Shown here in pieces: positions 10,196 to 20,639 of a stretch of DNA of 64,000 bases. The translations under genes were made by a program, and so were the position numbers. The notes under the pieces were generated by a model. The model ran no database searches and had not been told where the DNA came from. It worked only from the letters and a program-made list of their open reading frames with translations. The stretch covers positions 1,618,501 through 1,682,500 of the forward strand of contig JAMJFZ010001089.1 of NCBI GenBank assembly GCA_026225945.1, given 5' to 3'. The DNA comes from Cricetomys ansorgei. Its lineage: Eukaryota > Chordata > Mammalia > Rodentia > Nesomyidae. The first letter of the stretch is position 1. The number at the start of each line of letters is the position of its first letter.

Positions 10196-12440
10196 TTAAA
10201 AGTGGGGTGCAGATCTAAACTGAATTCTACAAAGAAAGAAAGAGAGAGAGAGAGAGAGAGAGAAAGGGAGAAAGAAAGTCAAATGGCTGAGAAACACTTA
10301 AAGACATGTTTAACATCCTTAGTCAAAAGGCAAGTGCAACTACTTTGAGATTCCATCTTACACACATCAGAATGACTAAAACCAATAAAACAAGTTGCAA
10401 TGCATGCTGGCTGGTGAAGATGTAGCATAAGGGAGACACTCGTCCACTGCAGGTGTGAAGACACATTTGTATAGCCAGTATGGAAATCAGTGTGGCAGTT
10501 CCTCAGGAAGGTGGGAACCCATCTGCCTTGAGATCTGGCTGTGCCGCTCTTGGGCATGTACCACCTCCTCCTTTCTATCACAGGGACACTTGCTTAACCA
10601 TATTCGTTGCTGCTCTATTGATAACAGCCAGATTTTGAAAACAACCTAGATGTCCCTCAACAAAAGAATGGATAAAGAAAATGTAGTATATTCAAACGAG
10701 GGAGTATTACGCTGCTGTTTAAAAACAATATGAAATCATGAAATTTGCATGTAAAGGAATGTACTAGGAAAAAAAAAAAGTCATCCCGAGTGAGGTGACA
10801 CAGTTCCAGAAAGACAAATACGGTATTTATTTGCTTACATGTGAATATTAGCTATTTTAAGTCAATGATAACCAAGCTACAGTCCACAGAACTACAAAGG
10901 CTAGGTCTGGAGTAAGGGAGCAAGGGGGTGGGGACAGATAGATAACCCCGGGAAAGGGAAACAGAATAGATAGTTATGGGTGTGGGGCTGAAACAAGAGG
11001 ATCAAGTGGGAAGAGAGAGGAAAGAGAAGGACAAGCGAGGGGATACAGGGAAAGACAGCTAAAGTTGAGGGCCATTTGAGGGGTAGTATGGAAACCTAAT
11101 ATAGTAGAAGCTTTCGATATATACAGATATATGAAGGCGATCTAAATAAGTTGCCAAATAACGGGAACACAGAGCTCCAACTGGACATCTCTAGTCACCA
11201 AATAAAGCTTCCGTATCAGGAACAGGTTAGTTGCATCTAATTGAGTTGTTGGCCAAAGGGGTCCAAATATCCCAGGCTATTGGCAAGACAATAGGTTGCT
11301 CTCCACAAGCTGATGGCAAAGCCCTATTGCTGAAGACAACACCTACACAACTCATAGAACATGGAGAAGTCAAGCTGATACATACACAGACCCTTCTAAC
11401 TAAAAATGTTCTAGCATTTTTAATACAGGAAGGTGCTCTGCACACAACCAAAGGAGAAACTTAAACACCAACCTAGCCACAACCGCTTTGATCTCCAATG
11501 GTGTTCTGTCTGCAAAATACGCTAGTGCAATGGTGGCACAAAGCTTGTGGGTACCAGACAATGTCTAGTTTGACTTAAGGTCCACTCCGTAAGATGGAAG
11601 CCATACCCAATACCACTTGAGTGACCAAGAACCAGAGACTAGATGGCCCAGGGACCTAGAGTAAAACCTAATACTACTATTTTAAAAAAGAAAAGTAGCG
11701 ATAAGATGACCCTGGGGGGTCATCTGCTATACTCATAGATCAGTGCCTTGCTCAGCCATCATCAGAGAAGCTTCTTCCTGCAGCAGATGGGAACCAATAC
11801 AGATGCCCACAGCCAGGCATTATGAATAGAGTATAACCCTGTAACACTAAACCCTAAATAGACTGTCTCCATCAACACCCCCCTTGCTGGGTCAGGGGAT
11901 GCCAAGGAATAGGAACCGAAGTGAGTGTAAGAGCCAGAGACGATGGAGGACACCAAGGAAACAAGGTCCTTTAGATTGACAGGGTCGACACACCTATGAA
12001 CTGATGAGGTCTTAGAGCTGAAAGGAGAAGCAGCCGCGTGCCCTCATCCCTAACCCTGAAGCTGAACCCTGGAAGCCACTTGCAAATGAAAATTTAGTTT
12101 CCTCCAGGGAAGTCTCAGCGGGATGATAAACTACTCCGAAGGGCAGGTCACATGCCCAGCCATAGACGGACAAGAGATAACCGCGTCTTTGGAGGCCCCT
12201 TGCCATAACATCATGTCGGGGCTTTGCCTTTTTTTTTTTTTTTTAATGTTATCGTTTTTTTATTTTTTTATTTTATTTTACTTTGTTTTATTTTTTATTC
12301 CCCCTTATCATATGGGTCCTTTGCATATATATTGTGGCTTCCAGTGTAGTGCTTTTATGGAATTCATGTGAGCGAGTCTCTGGTTCTCTTTGGGCTCTTT
12401 TCCTTCTGCTTGTTTGTTTTGTCTTATTCCAATGTATTAA

Positions 12441-12595
12441 TCTTTTTTTTTTTTTTGAGACAGGGTTTCTCTGTTGTAACACTGACTGTCCTGAAACTCA
12501 CTCTGTAGACCAGGCTGGCCTCGAACTCACAGAGATCTGCCTGCCTCTGCCTCCCTGGTGCTGGGATTCAAGGCGTGCGACACCACTGCCTGAAT
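12441..12595 (-). repeat. B1 SINE inserted in the L1 3' UTR
   Basis: Reads as the reverse of B1: T-run, GAGACAGGGTTTCTCTG, TTGTAACACTGACTGTCCTG, AGACCAGGCTGGCCTCGAAC, CTGCCTCTGCCTCCCTGGTG, GCTGGGATTCAAGGCG. The tail shows the same AACAGAGAAACC variant as the plus-strand copies elsewhere in the window. Confidence 0.93.
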
Positions 12596-12627
12596 TTATC
12601 TTATCTTATCTTATCATCTCATCTTAT
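12595..12627. repeat. (TTATC)n microsatellite
   Basis: A short pentanucleotide run, TTATC repeated with changes, directly at the head end of the reverse B1. Confidence 0.8.
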
Positions 12628-12799
12628 CCGTAAAAGCCTGTTTGTTTTCTAAGGAGAGACAGAAAGGGGGTGGATCCAGATGGGAGAGGAGGTGGGGAAG
12701 GACTGGAAAGACTAGAACCAGGGGAAATCATCATTATGTGAGGAAAAAAAAAACAAAACCTATTTTCAATAAAAGGTCAAAGGAAAAATAAGAAAAAGT

Positions 12800-13205
12800 C
12801 CAGAAAGTCTAAGGAAAAGCAATCGTCATAGTGTTTCTTAATACAACAGCTATGCCGATCCATCTTGTGTTTCTTTCCACAGTCAGTAAGTCTTTATCCA
12901 TCAACCACCAGCACACAGTGAAGGCTGCACCTTAAGTAATGACTAGAGTGGCAAGGATCCCTAGGTCACTGAAGAAAAACGTTTACCATATTGCATTGAT
13001 TCTGAGCTGTAAATACGACACACTTCTGAAATCCAGATGCTCCTTACGAGTCGACAGCATTGCAAAATCACCATCAGCAAGGAGACAGCCGCTGCCTCAA
13101 TGTACAGAATGACTGCACTGATGCCTTGTGAGAGCAAAAAAGCACTTACATCAAAAGGTCTTGGTCAACAAAATAAGAAAAATACCCTAGAACCCGAAGT
13201 CATGA
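12800..13205. other. Unassigned, no gene recognised
   Basis: Unique-looking sequence between the L1 and the next SINE. No repeat family or splice-flanked exon could be supported. Confidence 0.4.
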
Positions 13206-13213
13206 CTTTGGAT

Positions 13214-13545
13214 TAAAAGTATCTCAGAGCTAGAGAGACTGGTCCAGAGACTGAAGCGTTGTCATGCAAGCGAGAGGACCTGAGTTCAATCCACGGAACC
13301 TATGTAAAACACTGGGCATGTGTGCTGGTGCTCACTGGTAATGCTGGTGCTGAGAAGGCAGACACCAGCAGATCCTCTTGGCTTATGGCCAGTCAGCCTA
13401 GTCTCCTCTGCAGGCACCAGCCAATGAGAGATTTTCAACAAATAAAAAGGATGGATAACTCCCAAATAACAACATACGAGGTTGACCTCTGATCTCTGCA
13501 TGCATGCATATACACGTCGACACACACACATATACCTACATGAAC
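13214..13545 (+). repeat. B4/RSINE1 SINE
   Basis: The tRNA-like head CTAGAGAGACTGGTCCAGAG is followed by GAGGACCTGAGTTCAATCCA, then a B1-like part with GCTGAGAAGGCAGACACCAG and GGCCAGTCAGCCTAGTCTCC, and the characteristic GACCTCTGATCTCTGCATGC and ACACACATATACC tail. Confidence 0.8.
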
Positions 13546-13554
13546 ACAACTTCT

Positions 13555-13860
13555 ACTTAAGTCTCACCAAGTCCAAGAAGAGAAACCAAGCTAGACCTAC
13601 AAGAAGGCACATCATTGTGCTGTCTCAGAATACAAGGGACTGAGATGAAGACTCTACAGACTTCAAAAGGAAAAGAGAGCAAATAACCACAGGTTTCTGT
13701 AACGTGCCAGAGTGTATTGCCCTAAAACCTCCAAATTTCTGAAGTACATTTTTGAACCTAGAACTTTATACTCAACCAAACTATCAATTAAGTAAGAGGA
13801 CAGAATGAAGACCTTTTCAGGTCCATGAAGAAAGAGGAAGGCTGGAGGTTGAAGAAAGAA
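13555..13860 (+). repeat. Old L1 ORF1-ORF2 spacer fragment
   Basis: ACCTAGAACTTTATACTCAA, CCAAACTATCAATTAAGTAA and GGACAGAATGAAGACCTTTT match the end of ORF1 and the spacer of old mammalian L1 (aacctagaattctatacccagc and following). Confidence 0.6.
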
Positions 13861-13968
13861 GCCAAGGCTGATGCCCATTAATACAAAAAGCGTCAGCACT
13901 GATATTGAAGACAGAGCCAAAGAGCCAAAAGGGATCGTCTCAAAGATTCAAGTAAGATTTGACCTGTT

Positions 13969-14082
13969 TGGGTTGGAGATCTCAGTGGAAGAGTGTTTGC
14001 TGAGCATGTGCAAACGCCCTAGGTTCACTCCCCAGGTCTGCAAAACTGAAAGAGTGAGAATTACACAGCAAACTAAGCAAAT
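13969..14082 (+). repeat. ID SINE
   Basis: GGTTGGAGATCTCAGTGGAA, then GAGTGTTTGCTGAGCATGTG and CCTAGGTTCACTCCCCAGGT is the tRNA-Ala-derived ID body with A and B boxes, ending in an A-rich tail. Confidence 0.75.
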
Positions 14083-14403
14083 GAAATAAGAAGCCAGTGA
14101 TTAATTCTATAGGGAGAAAAAGGCGTAAGAAAGAAAAACTAATCACATGGACCGCACAACTCAGAATGTAGAGTCATGATAAATACTGGGTAACAAGGCA
14201 AGGAAATTAGAGTTTATCTGTAATGGGGAAACACAGAAGGTGACTGTGTGCTGAAGGTCAGGTGCGTGAAAGAGAACAAACCCTTGATTGCAGGAAATAC
14301 TGCTCAGCTTTGTTTTCAGCCAAGATGTCTGTTAAACATACCACATTGTATACATGTGCATATGTTTAAAAAAGAGCAGTGACTTTCTACAGAATCTGGT
14401 GGA

Positions 14404-14404
<1 letters not shown>

Positions 14405-14451
<47 letters not shown>
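14405..14451. repeat. (CA)n microsatellite
   Basis: About 23 uninterrupted CA units, long enough to be polymorphic. Confidence 0.97.
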
Positions 14452-14454
<3 letters not shown>

Positions 14455-15475
14455 TCTGGAGAGCAAGGAGACCCCAGTGTGGCTGGCGACAGGGCAGGAG
14501 AACCCACAGTCAGCAGCTCCTGTGAGATGGCAGTCACCTAAATGTCTCAGAACCAGCCATGTGGAATCATGTTAATATTCTACTTTGCATGCATGTAACT
14601 TTACTAAAACTTAAAGTCAAATTTTCAGAAAAGGGAAAAAGGGTGAGTGTGAACCTGGGAAGCAGATGTGGGTTTGACTGACAGGTGTGTTCCCCCCACT
14701 AGCAGTGGAGCTTCCATAGCCACCACAGAAGATTAGATGGGTCCTCGAGGGGGGGGTCACTGTTGGAGCGAATGGAGCATCTTAGTCACTTTTGAGTCTC
14801 TTTACATTCCTTCCCAGCTGAATCTGATCCATGCCTCCACAGAGTGTGGGATTGATGTCATTGTTATGTGACCTTGAAATAAGTATGTTGTGCTTAGACT
14901 ATCCAGGAAATTTTTCAGGGTCATGGTTTAATTCCTTGCTTTCAAAAAAAATGAGTGTATCGAAAAAAATCATAGCTTCAAAAATCAAATTCTGTGCAAT
15001 GCCCAAGCTCTGTTCTAATCTCTTCTGGGATAACCCACCAGCAATCTGAACAAAACCCCAATGCCCCCCAACACACATACACATAATCCCACTAACAAAA
15101 TAGAATTCAAAGCCCCTTTTGATTGTAGATAATCAGACATAATGTAGAAATAAAGAGTGAGTCTGAAAACCATTTGTTTCTCACTGGGATGATTTCTGAT
15201 ACAATCCTAAGAATGGGGAGAAACATACGAAGAGAGTGTGACATCGATACAAAGTATTGAGAGATGTAAGCAAATACTCAAGGGACTTTCTGCTCCACAA
15301 TGCCAGTAGATAGTGTTAATCCGTCCCTAGGGTCTTCCTATGCGGTTGTAACACAGGGCCTGTTGCGTTCCCCACGTTCTTCAGTCCCTCTTCTCCCAAG
15401 ATGGCGGAGCCACCACTGAACTTTGCTTGCCAGTATGGCACGTGCTGCTCTACCCTAATTACCCGTGCCTTTCAA
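14452..15475. other. Unassigned sequence
   Basis: No repeat family recognised. A G-run lies at 14750-14756 and a short CA-rich stretch near 15070. Frames at 14831-15049 and on the opposite strand show no domain. Confidence 0.4.
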
Positions 15476-15479
15476 CAGC

Positions 15480-16110
15480 AGCTCACTAAATTCTGTTCTC
15501 TCCTAGAACTCGGCTCTGTGCTGCCTTGGTAACCACACCCTGTCCTCATGACCATTTCTTGACTTCAATCCCTTTTAATCCCCAATCACCATCACCTCTC
15601 TCTACCTTTAGACAATTGCAAGGTCTCCTCCTAGCAGAGTCCCACTGTTGTTCTTCCGGTTCTCTGAGTGCTCCCCACTCAGCAGCTAGCTAATGCTTAA
15701 GAATGTAAAGCAGACCATCACACCCCTCTGAAAATGCTCCCATGGCTGCAATTATGCTAAAGCCAAACTCCTCGCCCAGGGCCTGCTTAGGGGCTCATGA
15801 TCCGTGTTACCTCTGTAATAGCGACCCAGCTGCTGTCACCTCGCTGGCTATTCTGTATTCCAGGTGTCAGGTCCCATGTACCATTCTGACTGCTGCCTTC
15901 CCGGCCACTGGCTCTAATGAACACTTCCCTGTCAGTCCCCTTCACATCACCCTGCTCATTTCCTTCATGACGCTACACACTGGAGTTCTTGCTTACTTGT
16001 TGGTTTACATGAATGTGACTTCTTCCCTACACAGGTCTGGGAGGTTAGAAAGCTTGTCTGTCTTGTATCAGTGTTATCTCAGAGTAGAAACTAATGAATA
16101 TTCACTTTAA
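15480..16110 (+). repeat. L2 LINE 3' part
   Basis: The order CAGACCATCACACCCCTCTG, AAAATGCTCCCATGGCTGCA, CTAAAGCCAAACTCCTCGCC, then a TGTTACCTCTGTAATAGCG block, CCGGCCACTGGCTCTAATG, TCCCTGTCAGTCCCCTTCAC and the GGTCTGGGAGGTTAGAAAGC tail follows the L2 consensus over about 600 bases. A 122-codon frame at 15742-16110 falls fully inside it and is a chance frame. Confidence 0.72.
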
Positions 16111-16427
16111 TCGATTAGATAATGTTTCATTGAGAAGGTTTATAATAACCCAGGAGAGAGAAAGGAATAAACCCCAGCAGAAACAGATAATATAGGCAAT
16201 AGCAGAAACTGTCAATGCTTTCTGAACAGTTTCTCAGACAAATGTTAGAGTTCATTTCCATGGTTTGGATGTAGCTTGTCCCCAAAAAGCCTATGTGTCT
16301 TGATGGTTTAGTCCACAGAGTGACAGGAGAGAGAGGTGAGGACTGATGGGTGGTGATTAGGTTATTGGAGCCATAACTTTTGGAAGAAATCAATGTTGGT
16401 TTTCTGAATGAATTTTTAGGGATGGTG

Positions 16428-16456
16428 CAGACAGACAGACAGATAGACAAACAGAA
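16428..16456. repeat. (GACA)n microsatellite
   Basis: GACAGACAGACAGATAGACA lies directly before the inserted B1. Confidence 0.8.
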
Positions 16457-16577
16457 CATATCTGAGTGTGATGATATGCACCTGTAATCCCAGACCCCAA
16501 CACTTGGAAGCTGAGACCAGAGGGTCACAAGTTCCAGGCCAGTCTGAACTATGCGATGAAACTCTGTCTCACAAAAC
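16457..16577 (+). repeat. B1 SINE inside the MST-like LTR
   Basis: GAGTGTGATGATATGCACCT, GTAATCCCAGACCCCAACAC, TTCCAGGCCAGTCTGAACTA and GAAACTCTGTCTCAC give the B1 order. LTR sequence continues on both sides, so the B1 is the younger insert. Confidence 0.8.
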
Positions 16578-16802
16578 GAAATCAGCAGACTGGCCCCTCT
16601 TCAGCCTCCTGCCACTCCATATCACCTCTCCCCCTTAGACATGCTTCTACCATAATTTCACCTGCCCCTGGGCCCTTACCAGAGGCCGTGTCTAGTGAAG
16701 GTGTCTAGTCTCCTAAACTGTGAGTTAAGATTTTTTTCTCTATTATATTTATCCACTAATAAAGGAGGGAAAAAGGCCACAGGAATCCTACCACCAAAAA
16801 CA

Positions 16803-16833
<31 letters not shown>
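16803..16833. repeat. (TAA)n microsatellite
   Basis: Ten AAT units in an A-rich stretch. The sequence between it and 17170 is AT-rich and unassigned. Confidence 0.9.
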
Positions 16834-16835
<2 letters not shown>

Positions 16836-17178
16836 AAAAAATCTTGAAAATGTTTTTGAAAATCTGATTGACAAAAGAACTAAAAGTGAAACATTCATTT
16901 CTCAGTCACAAACTTAGAAGCAGAAATTCAGGGAGAAAACATTTAAGGAGATCCGTAAGGAATCCATAAGATCATTCATAAAGCGTACTAAGTCGTGCCT
17001 GTCTAAGAAAGAGAAGACACTAGACAGAGAATTATTTAAAAGTTTCCCGAACAAAAGAAGACATAGTTCCAAACATTATCGAGCTGAGGGAAAAAAAGGG
17101 TTCAAATGTCTATACACGCATCATCATAGAAGCTTAGGATGTCAAACTTACAGAGTGCAGAAAGAATAAGTTGTCTAC

Positions 17179-17550
17179 TGTCTTCATTACTTTTCTATTG
17201 CTATGACAGAACATCATGATCAAGGGAACTTATAAAAGAAAGTGTTTAATTGGGCTTACAGTTTCAGAGAACTGGAGTACATGATGGTAGAGCAAAGGCA
17301 TGGTGGCAGAAATAGCTGAGAGCTCATATCATGATCCCTACACAGGAAACAGAGAGAGTACATTGGGAATGGTGCAAATCTTTCGAAACCTCAAAGCTCT
17401 TTCCTCCCACCACCACCACCCCCTCCACGACACACCTCCTCCAACGTGGAGGCTGCACCTCTCCATCCTTCCCGAACAGTTCTACGAACTGGGGCCAAGT
17501 ACTCAAATGTACGAGCCTAGGGCCATTTTCATTCAAACCAGTATATTCCA
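17179..17550 (-). repeat. 3' LTR of the MaLR element
   Basis: On the plus strand it opens TGTCTTCATTACTTTTCTAT and shows AAAGTGTTTAATTGGGCTTA, the reverse of the usual AATTAAATGCTTTCTTTTAT. It contains an extra CCACC-rich stretch near 17410-17450 absent from the other LTR, and the end near 17540 is diverged. Confidence 0.85.
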
Positions 17551-17571
17551 CTCCCTGGCCCCCCCATAGAC
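17551..17571 (-). promoter_or_regulatory. Polypurine tract of the MaLR element
   Basis: Read on the minus strand the bases directly before the 3' LTR are a G-rich run, GGGGGGGCCAGGGAG. The position and composition are those of the primer for plus-strand DNA synthesis. Confidence 0.65.
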
Positions 17572-17880
17572 GTGTGGTTGTATCATAACACAAAATGCAT
17601 TTAATCCAACTTCAAAAGTTCCCCATAGTCTTTCAATCTCAACACCATTTAAAAGTGCAAAGGCTCTTCTGAGAATCAAAGCAATTTCTTAATTGTAAAC
17701 CCTGTAAAGTCAAAAATCAAATTACATACATCCAATATACAATGACACAGAATATACATCACCATTCCAAAAGGATCAAAACCTAGCAGGGAAAACACCT
17801 AATCCGTAGCTCCATCTGAAGTCACAGGGTTTAGATGGCTCTGGCCTTCCAAAGTTGCTGCTTGCAGTGTATGCGTGTAT

Positions 17881-17890
17881 GTGTGTGTTT

Positions 17891-17936
<46 letters not shown>
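17881..17936. repeat. (TG)n microsatellite inside the MaLR
   Basis: A 56-base TG run with early interruptions, grown within the internal region of the element. Confidence 0.95.
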
Positions 17937-17938
<2 letters not shown>

Positions 17939-18582
17939 ATATGTACTTCAGGCTGGTTCCATTCTTTGTGTGCATCTCTTCGTGGCAGAGCCCACATCCC
18001 TGGCACCTCTAACATTTTGTAGTCTCCAGTTTCACCTTCACAGCTTCATGTGATGACCCCTCAGACCTCCGTGCAGTGACTCCCCTGCACATACCTGCCA
18101 TCAGCAGCAATCCTTAACTGCAGAGGAAGATTCCACAACCCCGTCACTCATATATCCTTCGTGACTCTAAAGACAGAGAACCTCATACACTACCCTGCCA
18201 AGTTTGACTGCCAACTTGGGGTGGAGTCTAGCACCTGAGAATCACATTTGCAACAGCTTTCCTTGGTTGTTGGTTCTCAGGACCAAAAAACTCTCTAGTT
18301 TTGTTTCTACAAGTTGGGAGCTTAGCCAGGTGGGTTCTTGCTCTGAGGTCACCACTCCTTTTATCCCAATACAGATCAGGCTTCATCTTCATCTCATTCT
18401 CTCTTGCAACGCAAGCCTTGGCTCCAATATTAAATTTCCTGGTACTCTGTTTCTCTTCAAACTGTACATCTTGCATATCTTTGTGTCCTGCTTCTTCTTT
18501 TTCAATGTAGAACTGCCTAAGAGTGTCTACTAACAACCATAAGGCAGAGTCAGTTTTGGGCTGTCTTGAAATCTCCTCCGCC

Positions 18583-18611
<29 letters not shown>
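18583..18611. repeat. Poly(A) run of 29
   Basis: A 29-base homopolymer inside the MaLR internal region. No SINE body lies beside it, so it appears to be a simple expansion. Confidence 0.95.
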
Positions 18612-18614
<3 letters not shown>

Positions 18615-18907
18615 TCCAGTCTTTTTTTAATTTAGCCTCAGGAAAACTCTTAGGACAGGACATATTCTTTACCAAAACATCACAAGAATGACTTTTAACC
18701 CAGTTACTGCTATTGCTCTTCTCTGAAATCTCTTGGCTGGGTCTCCACTGTCCACATTGCTCTCGATATTACTATCTTCTAAGCTCCTGCAAGGACGGCC
18801 CATTCAGCCCCTCTTGCAGTGTTTAACCTTCTTTTTTTCTTAGTTCAAAGCCCCTGAGTCTTCCACATTCCTCCATAAAACAGCATGTTTAGTTCTGTCA
18901 TAGCACT

Positions 18908-18929
18908 AGATCACTCCTGGCACCAAATT
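18908..18929 (-). other. Primer-binding site of the MaLR element
   Basis: Directly after the 5' LTR on the minus strand comes GAATTTGGTGCCAGGAGTGA. TGGTGCCAGGAGTG resembles the leucine-tRNA type site of ERVL/MaLR elements. It sits two to three bases from the LTR end, as expected. Confidence 0.55.
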
Positions 18930-18931
18930 CT

Positions 18932-19277
18932 TGTCTTATTTACTTTTCTGTTGCTGTGATGACCATGACCAAGGAAACTTATAAAAAGAAAGTGTTTAAC
19001 TGGCCTCACGGTTTTAGAGGATTAGGATCCATGATGGTGGATCAAAGGCATGGCAGTAGGAACAGCTGGGAGCTCACATCTTGATCCATAAGTAGGAGGA
19101 AGAGAGAGAGCACACTGGGATGGCAAGAGTCTTTTGAAACCTCAACATGTCACAGAACAGTGACACACCTCCTCCAACAAGGCCACACTTCTTAATCCTT
19201 CCCAAACAGTTCTACTGACCGGAAACCAAGTATTCAAACACATAAGCCTATGAGGGCCATTAACTCAAACCACCACA
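18932..19277 (-). repeat. 5' LTR of the MaLR element
   Basis: On the plus strand TGTCTTATTTACTTTTCTGT, CTATAAAAAGAAAGTGTTTAAC-like text, CACACCTCCTCCAACAAGGC and CACACTTCTTAATCCTTCCC end in CTCAAACCACCACA. The 346-base length is normal for this class. Confidence 0.88.
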
Positions 19278-19319
19278 CCTACAAAGAAACAAGAATCATA
19301 TTAGTAAGGGATATTTTTC

Positions 19320-19375
19320 AGTACTTGTGAATTAACCCGGGACATTTCTACCCCTGAGCTATACCTCCCGCCCCA
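19320..19375 (-). repeat. ID SINE fragment
   Basis: Reverse reading gives GGTATAGCTCAGGGGTAGAA and CCGGGTTAATTCACAAGTAC, the two pol III boxes of ID, shortened in the middle. Confidence 0.6.
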
Positions 19376-19384
19376 ACATTGAAT

Positions 19385-19466
19385 TTTCCTACTTTGTACT
19401 GGGAATTAAATTCAGGACCTGGAAAATGCTAAGCACACTATCACTGAATTGTGTCTCCATCCTAGC
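19385..19466 (-). repeat. ID SINE
   Basis: Reverse reading gives GGATGGAGACACAATTCAGT, GTGCTTAGCATTTTCCAGGT and CCTGAATTTAATTCCCAGTA, a full ID body. Two IDs lie side by side in the same direction. Confidence 0.7.
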
Positions 19467-19676
19467 AATGAGGCTTAGCAGCAGCTTTCAAAGTCATAAG
19501 ACAATGGAGTATGGGCTTTAAGTTTCAAGGGAAATTTGGTGTTTTCCAAAGTTATCAAGAATAAGAATAAAATCTAGGCAGTAATGTTTAAATTGGGACT
19601 GATCTTAGCACATACTGATCTTCTCCGCAAGCGTTGCTCAAGTGTGTACCTCAGCCAAACAAGAAAGGAGTGGGTG

Positions 19677-20065
19677 GTGGTGGAACTTCATTGTCAACTT
19701 GACTGTGTTTGGAAGTGTCTAGGAAACACATGTGAGGCATGTCTGTGACTGTGTTTACAAAGAGATTTAACTGAGGAAGGAAAGCCCACCCTGGATGTGA
19801 GCAGAAGCCTCCCATAGGCCGAAGTCCTGGACTAAATAGAAAGAAAAAAAGCAGAAGCCAGATGAGCTTCACCCCTTGTCTCTCTGCTTCCTGACTACAG
19901 ACACCATGGGACCAGCACCTCACAGACCCACCTCGATGACTTCTCCACCCTAAAAGACCATATCCCCTTAAACCACGAAGCACAGTTAACTTCCTTCTGT
20001 AAATTGTTTTTGTCAAATATTGTTTTCTGAGTTGTTTTGTCAGAGCAATACGAAAAGTAATACAA
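19677..20065 (+). repeat. Solo LTR, rodent ERVL/MaLR-like
   Basis: CATTGTCAACTTGACTGTGT, GGCATGTCTGTGACTGTG, AAAGCCCACCCTGGATGTGA, CTCTGCTTCCTGACTACAGA and the AGAGCAATACGAAAAGTAAT end follow the same order as the LTR at 4827-5249. No internal region is attached. The ends are too changed to define a target duplication. Confidence 0.65.
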
Positions 20066-20082
20066 AAAGGGTACAGAGGAGG

Positions 20083-20428
20083 AACTGAAGAGATGGCTCA
20101 GAGGGTGAGAGCATTTGTCATGCAAGCAGGAGAACCTGAGTCCAGATCCCCCACACCCATAGAAAAAGTCAACCATAGCCACACAAACCTGTGACCTCAG
20201 CACTGGAGCGGAGAAGGAATGGAAATAAGGGAATCTCTGAGATTTGTTTGCCAACCAGTCTACCATGAGTGTGGAGAATGGCAAGCTCCATGTTCATTAA
20301 GAGTTCCTGTCTCCAGGAATAAGGCGAAGAGTAAAAAGGCAAGATATCCAGTCCAGCATCCTCCTTGGCCTCCACACATGAATACATACACCACATATGT
20401 GCAAGTACACCACATACATAGTCACTGA
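20083..20428 (+). repeat. B4/RSINE1 SINE
   Basis: Head ACTGAAGAGATGGCTCAGAG, then GAACCTGAGTCCAGATCCCC, a B1-like centre with TGTGACCTCAGCACTGGAG, CTCCAGGAATAAGGCGAAGA and TCCTCCTTGGCCTCCACACA, with a CA-rich tail. It is long for the family and probably close to complete. Confidence 0.82.

Positions 20429-20460
<32 letters not shown>
20429..20460. repeat. (CA)n microsatellite on a B4 tail
   Basis: A CA run continuing directly from the B4 tail. Confidence 0.95.
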
Positions 20461-20462
<2 letters not shown>

Positions 20463-20639
20463 AGTTACAGACCCAGTAGTCTTAATCCATTAGAGAACTG
20501 AAAGACCCCACCTCAGGTGTTAGCAAGGCAGCAGGCTCAGGAAACAGTCCATACTAGAACCTCCAAAACATAGAAAAATTCAACCAGTTCTAAAATAAGT
20601 ATATGAGACCACTTACCGGCAGGATATCTGAGTACCTGT

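Larger units (their letters stand above)
6878..12790 (+). mobile_element. Rodent L1 (Lx/rat-L1-like), internally deleted
   Basis: The element runs in order: C/T-rich 5' tandem monomers (6878-7760), leader, ORF1 remnant from 8013, ORF2 endonuclease part (about 9150-9655), ORF2 C-terminus (about 9925-10195), ORF2-end/3' UTR and a final TTTTCAATAAAAGG end at about 12775. The nucleotide text around the ORF1 start closely resembles the rat L1 ORF1 start. It cannot move: ORF1 has early stops and the reverse transcriptase core is absent. It is 5.9 kb long because the 5' repeats and long 3' UTR are kept and later SINE DNA was added. Confidence 0.85.
10196..12790 (+). repeat. L1 ORF2 end and 3' UTR
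   Basis: Blocks such as TATGGAAATCAGTGTGGCAG, GTTCCTCAGGAAGGTGGG, TAGATGTCCCTCAACAAAAG and GGATAAAGAAAATGTAGTAT mark the well-known end of L1. Then comes a long 3' UTR with purine-rich stretches at 10900-11080, the T-rich region at 12230-12300, and the terminal block with TTTTCAATAAAAGG near 12765. A GA run at 10232-10285 is inserted within ORF2-end sequence. Confidence 0.75.
16250..16760 (+). repeat. MST/THE1-like MaLR LTR, interrupted
   Basis: The 5' part TGGTTTGGATGTAGCTTGTC and CCCAAAAAGCCTATGTGTC matches the MST/THE1 LTR start (GTTTGGATGTGGTTTGTCCCC). The 3' part after the inserted B1 has CCATAATTTCACCTGCCCC and CTCCTAAACTGTGAGTTAAG, the usual LTR end. It is old, with no visible target duplication. 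Confidence 0.55.
17179..19277 (-). mobile_element. Near-complete MaLR retrotransposon (MT/ORR1 type)
   Basis: Two related LTRs (17179-17550 and 18932-19277), both reading minus, enclose a 1.38-kb internal region without coding capacity, as expected for non-autonomous MaLR elements that borrow ERVL enzymes. Each LTR starts TG and ends CA on its own strand. The 5 bases outside are TCTAC (17174-17178) and CCTAC (19278-19282), a target duplication with one change. Internal text such as AACTTCAAAAGTTCCCCATA with GTCTTTCAATCTCAACACC matches rodent MT internal sequence. No frame of any length survives. Confidence 0.85.

Noticed and set aside
11227..11464. Two opposite frames of 74-77 codons
   Set aside because: Both lie in the L1 3' UTR.
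6878..12790. A functional, mobile L1
   Set aside because: ORF1 has a stop after about 55 codons and ORF2 lacks the polymerase core.
15742..16110. 122-codon frame with a hydrophobic segment
   Set aside because: It lies wholly within recognisable L2 sequence.
17300..17593. Three overlapping frames of 85-89 codons
   Set aside because: They fall in the 3' LTR of the MaLR element and on both strands.
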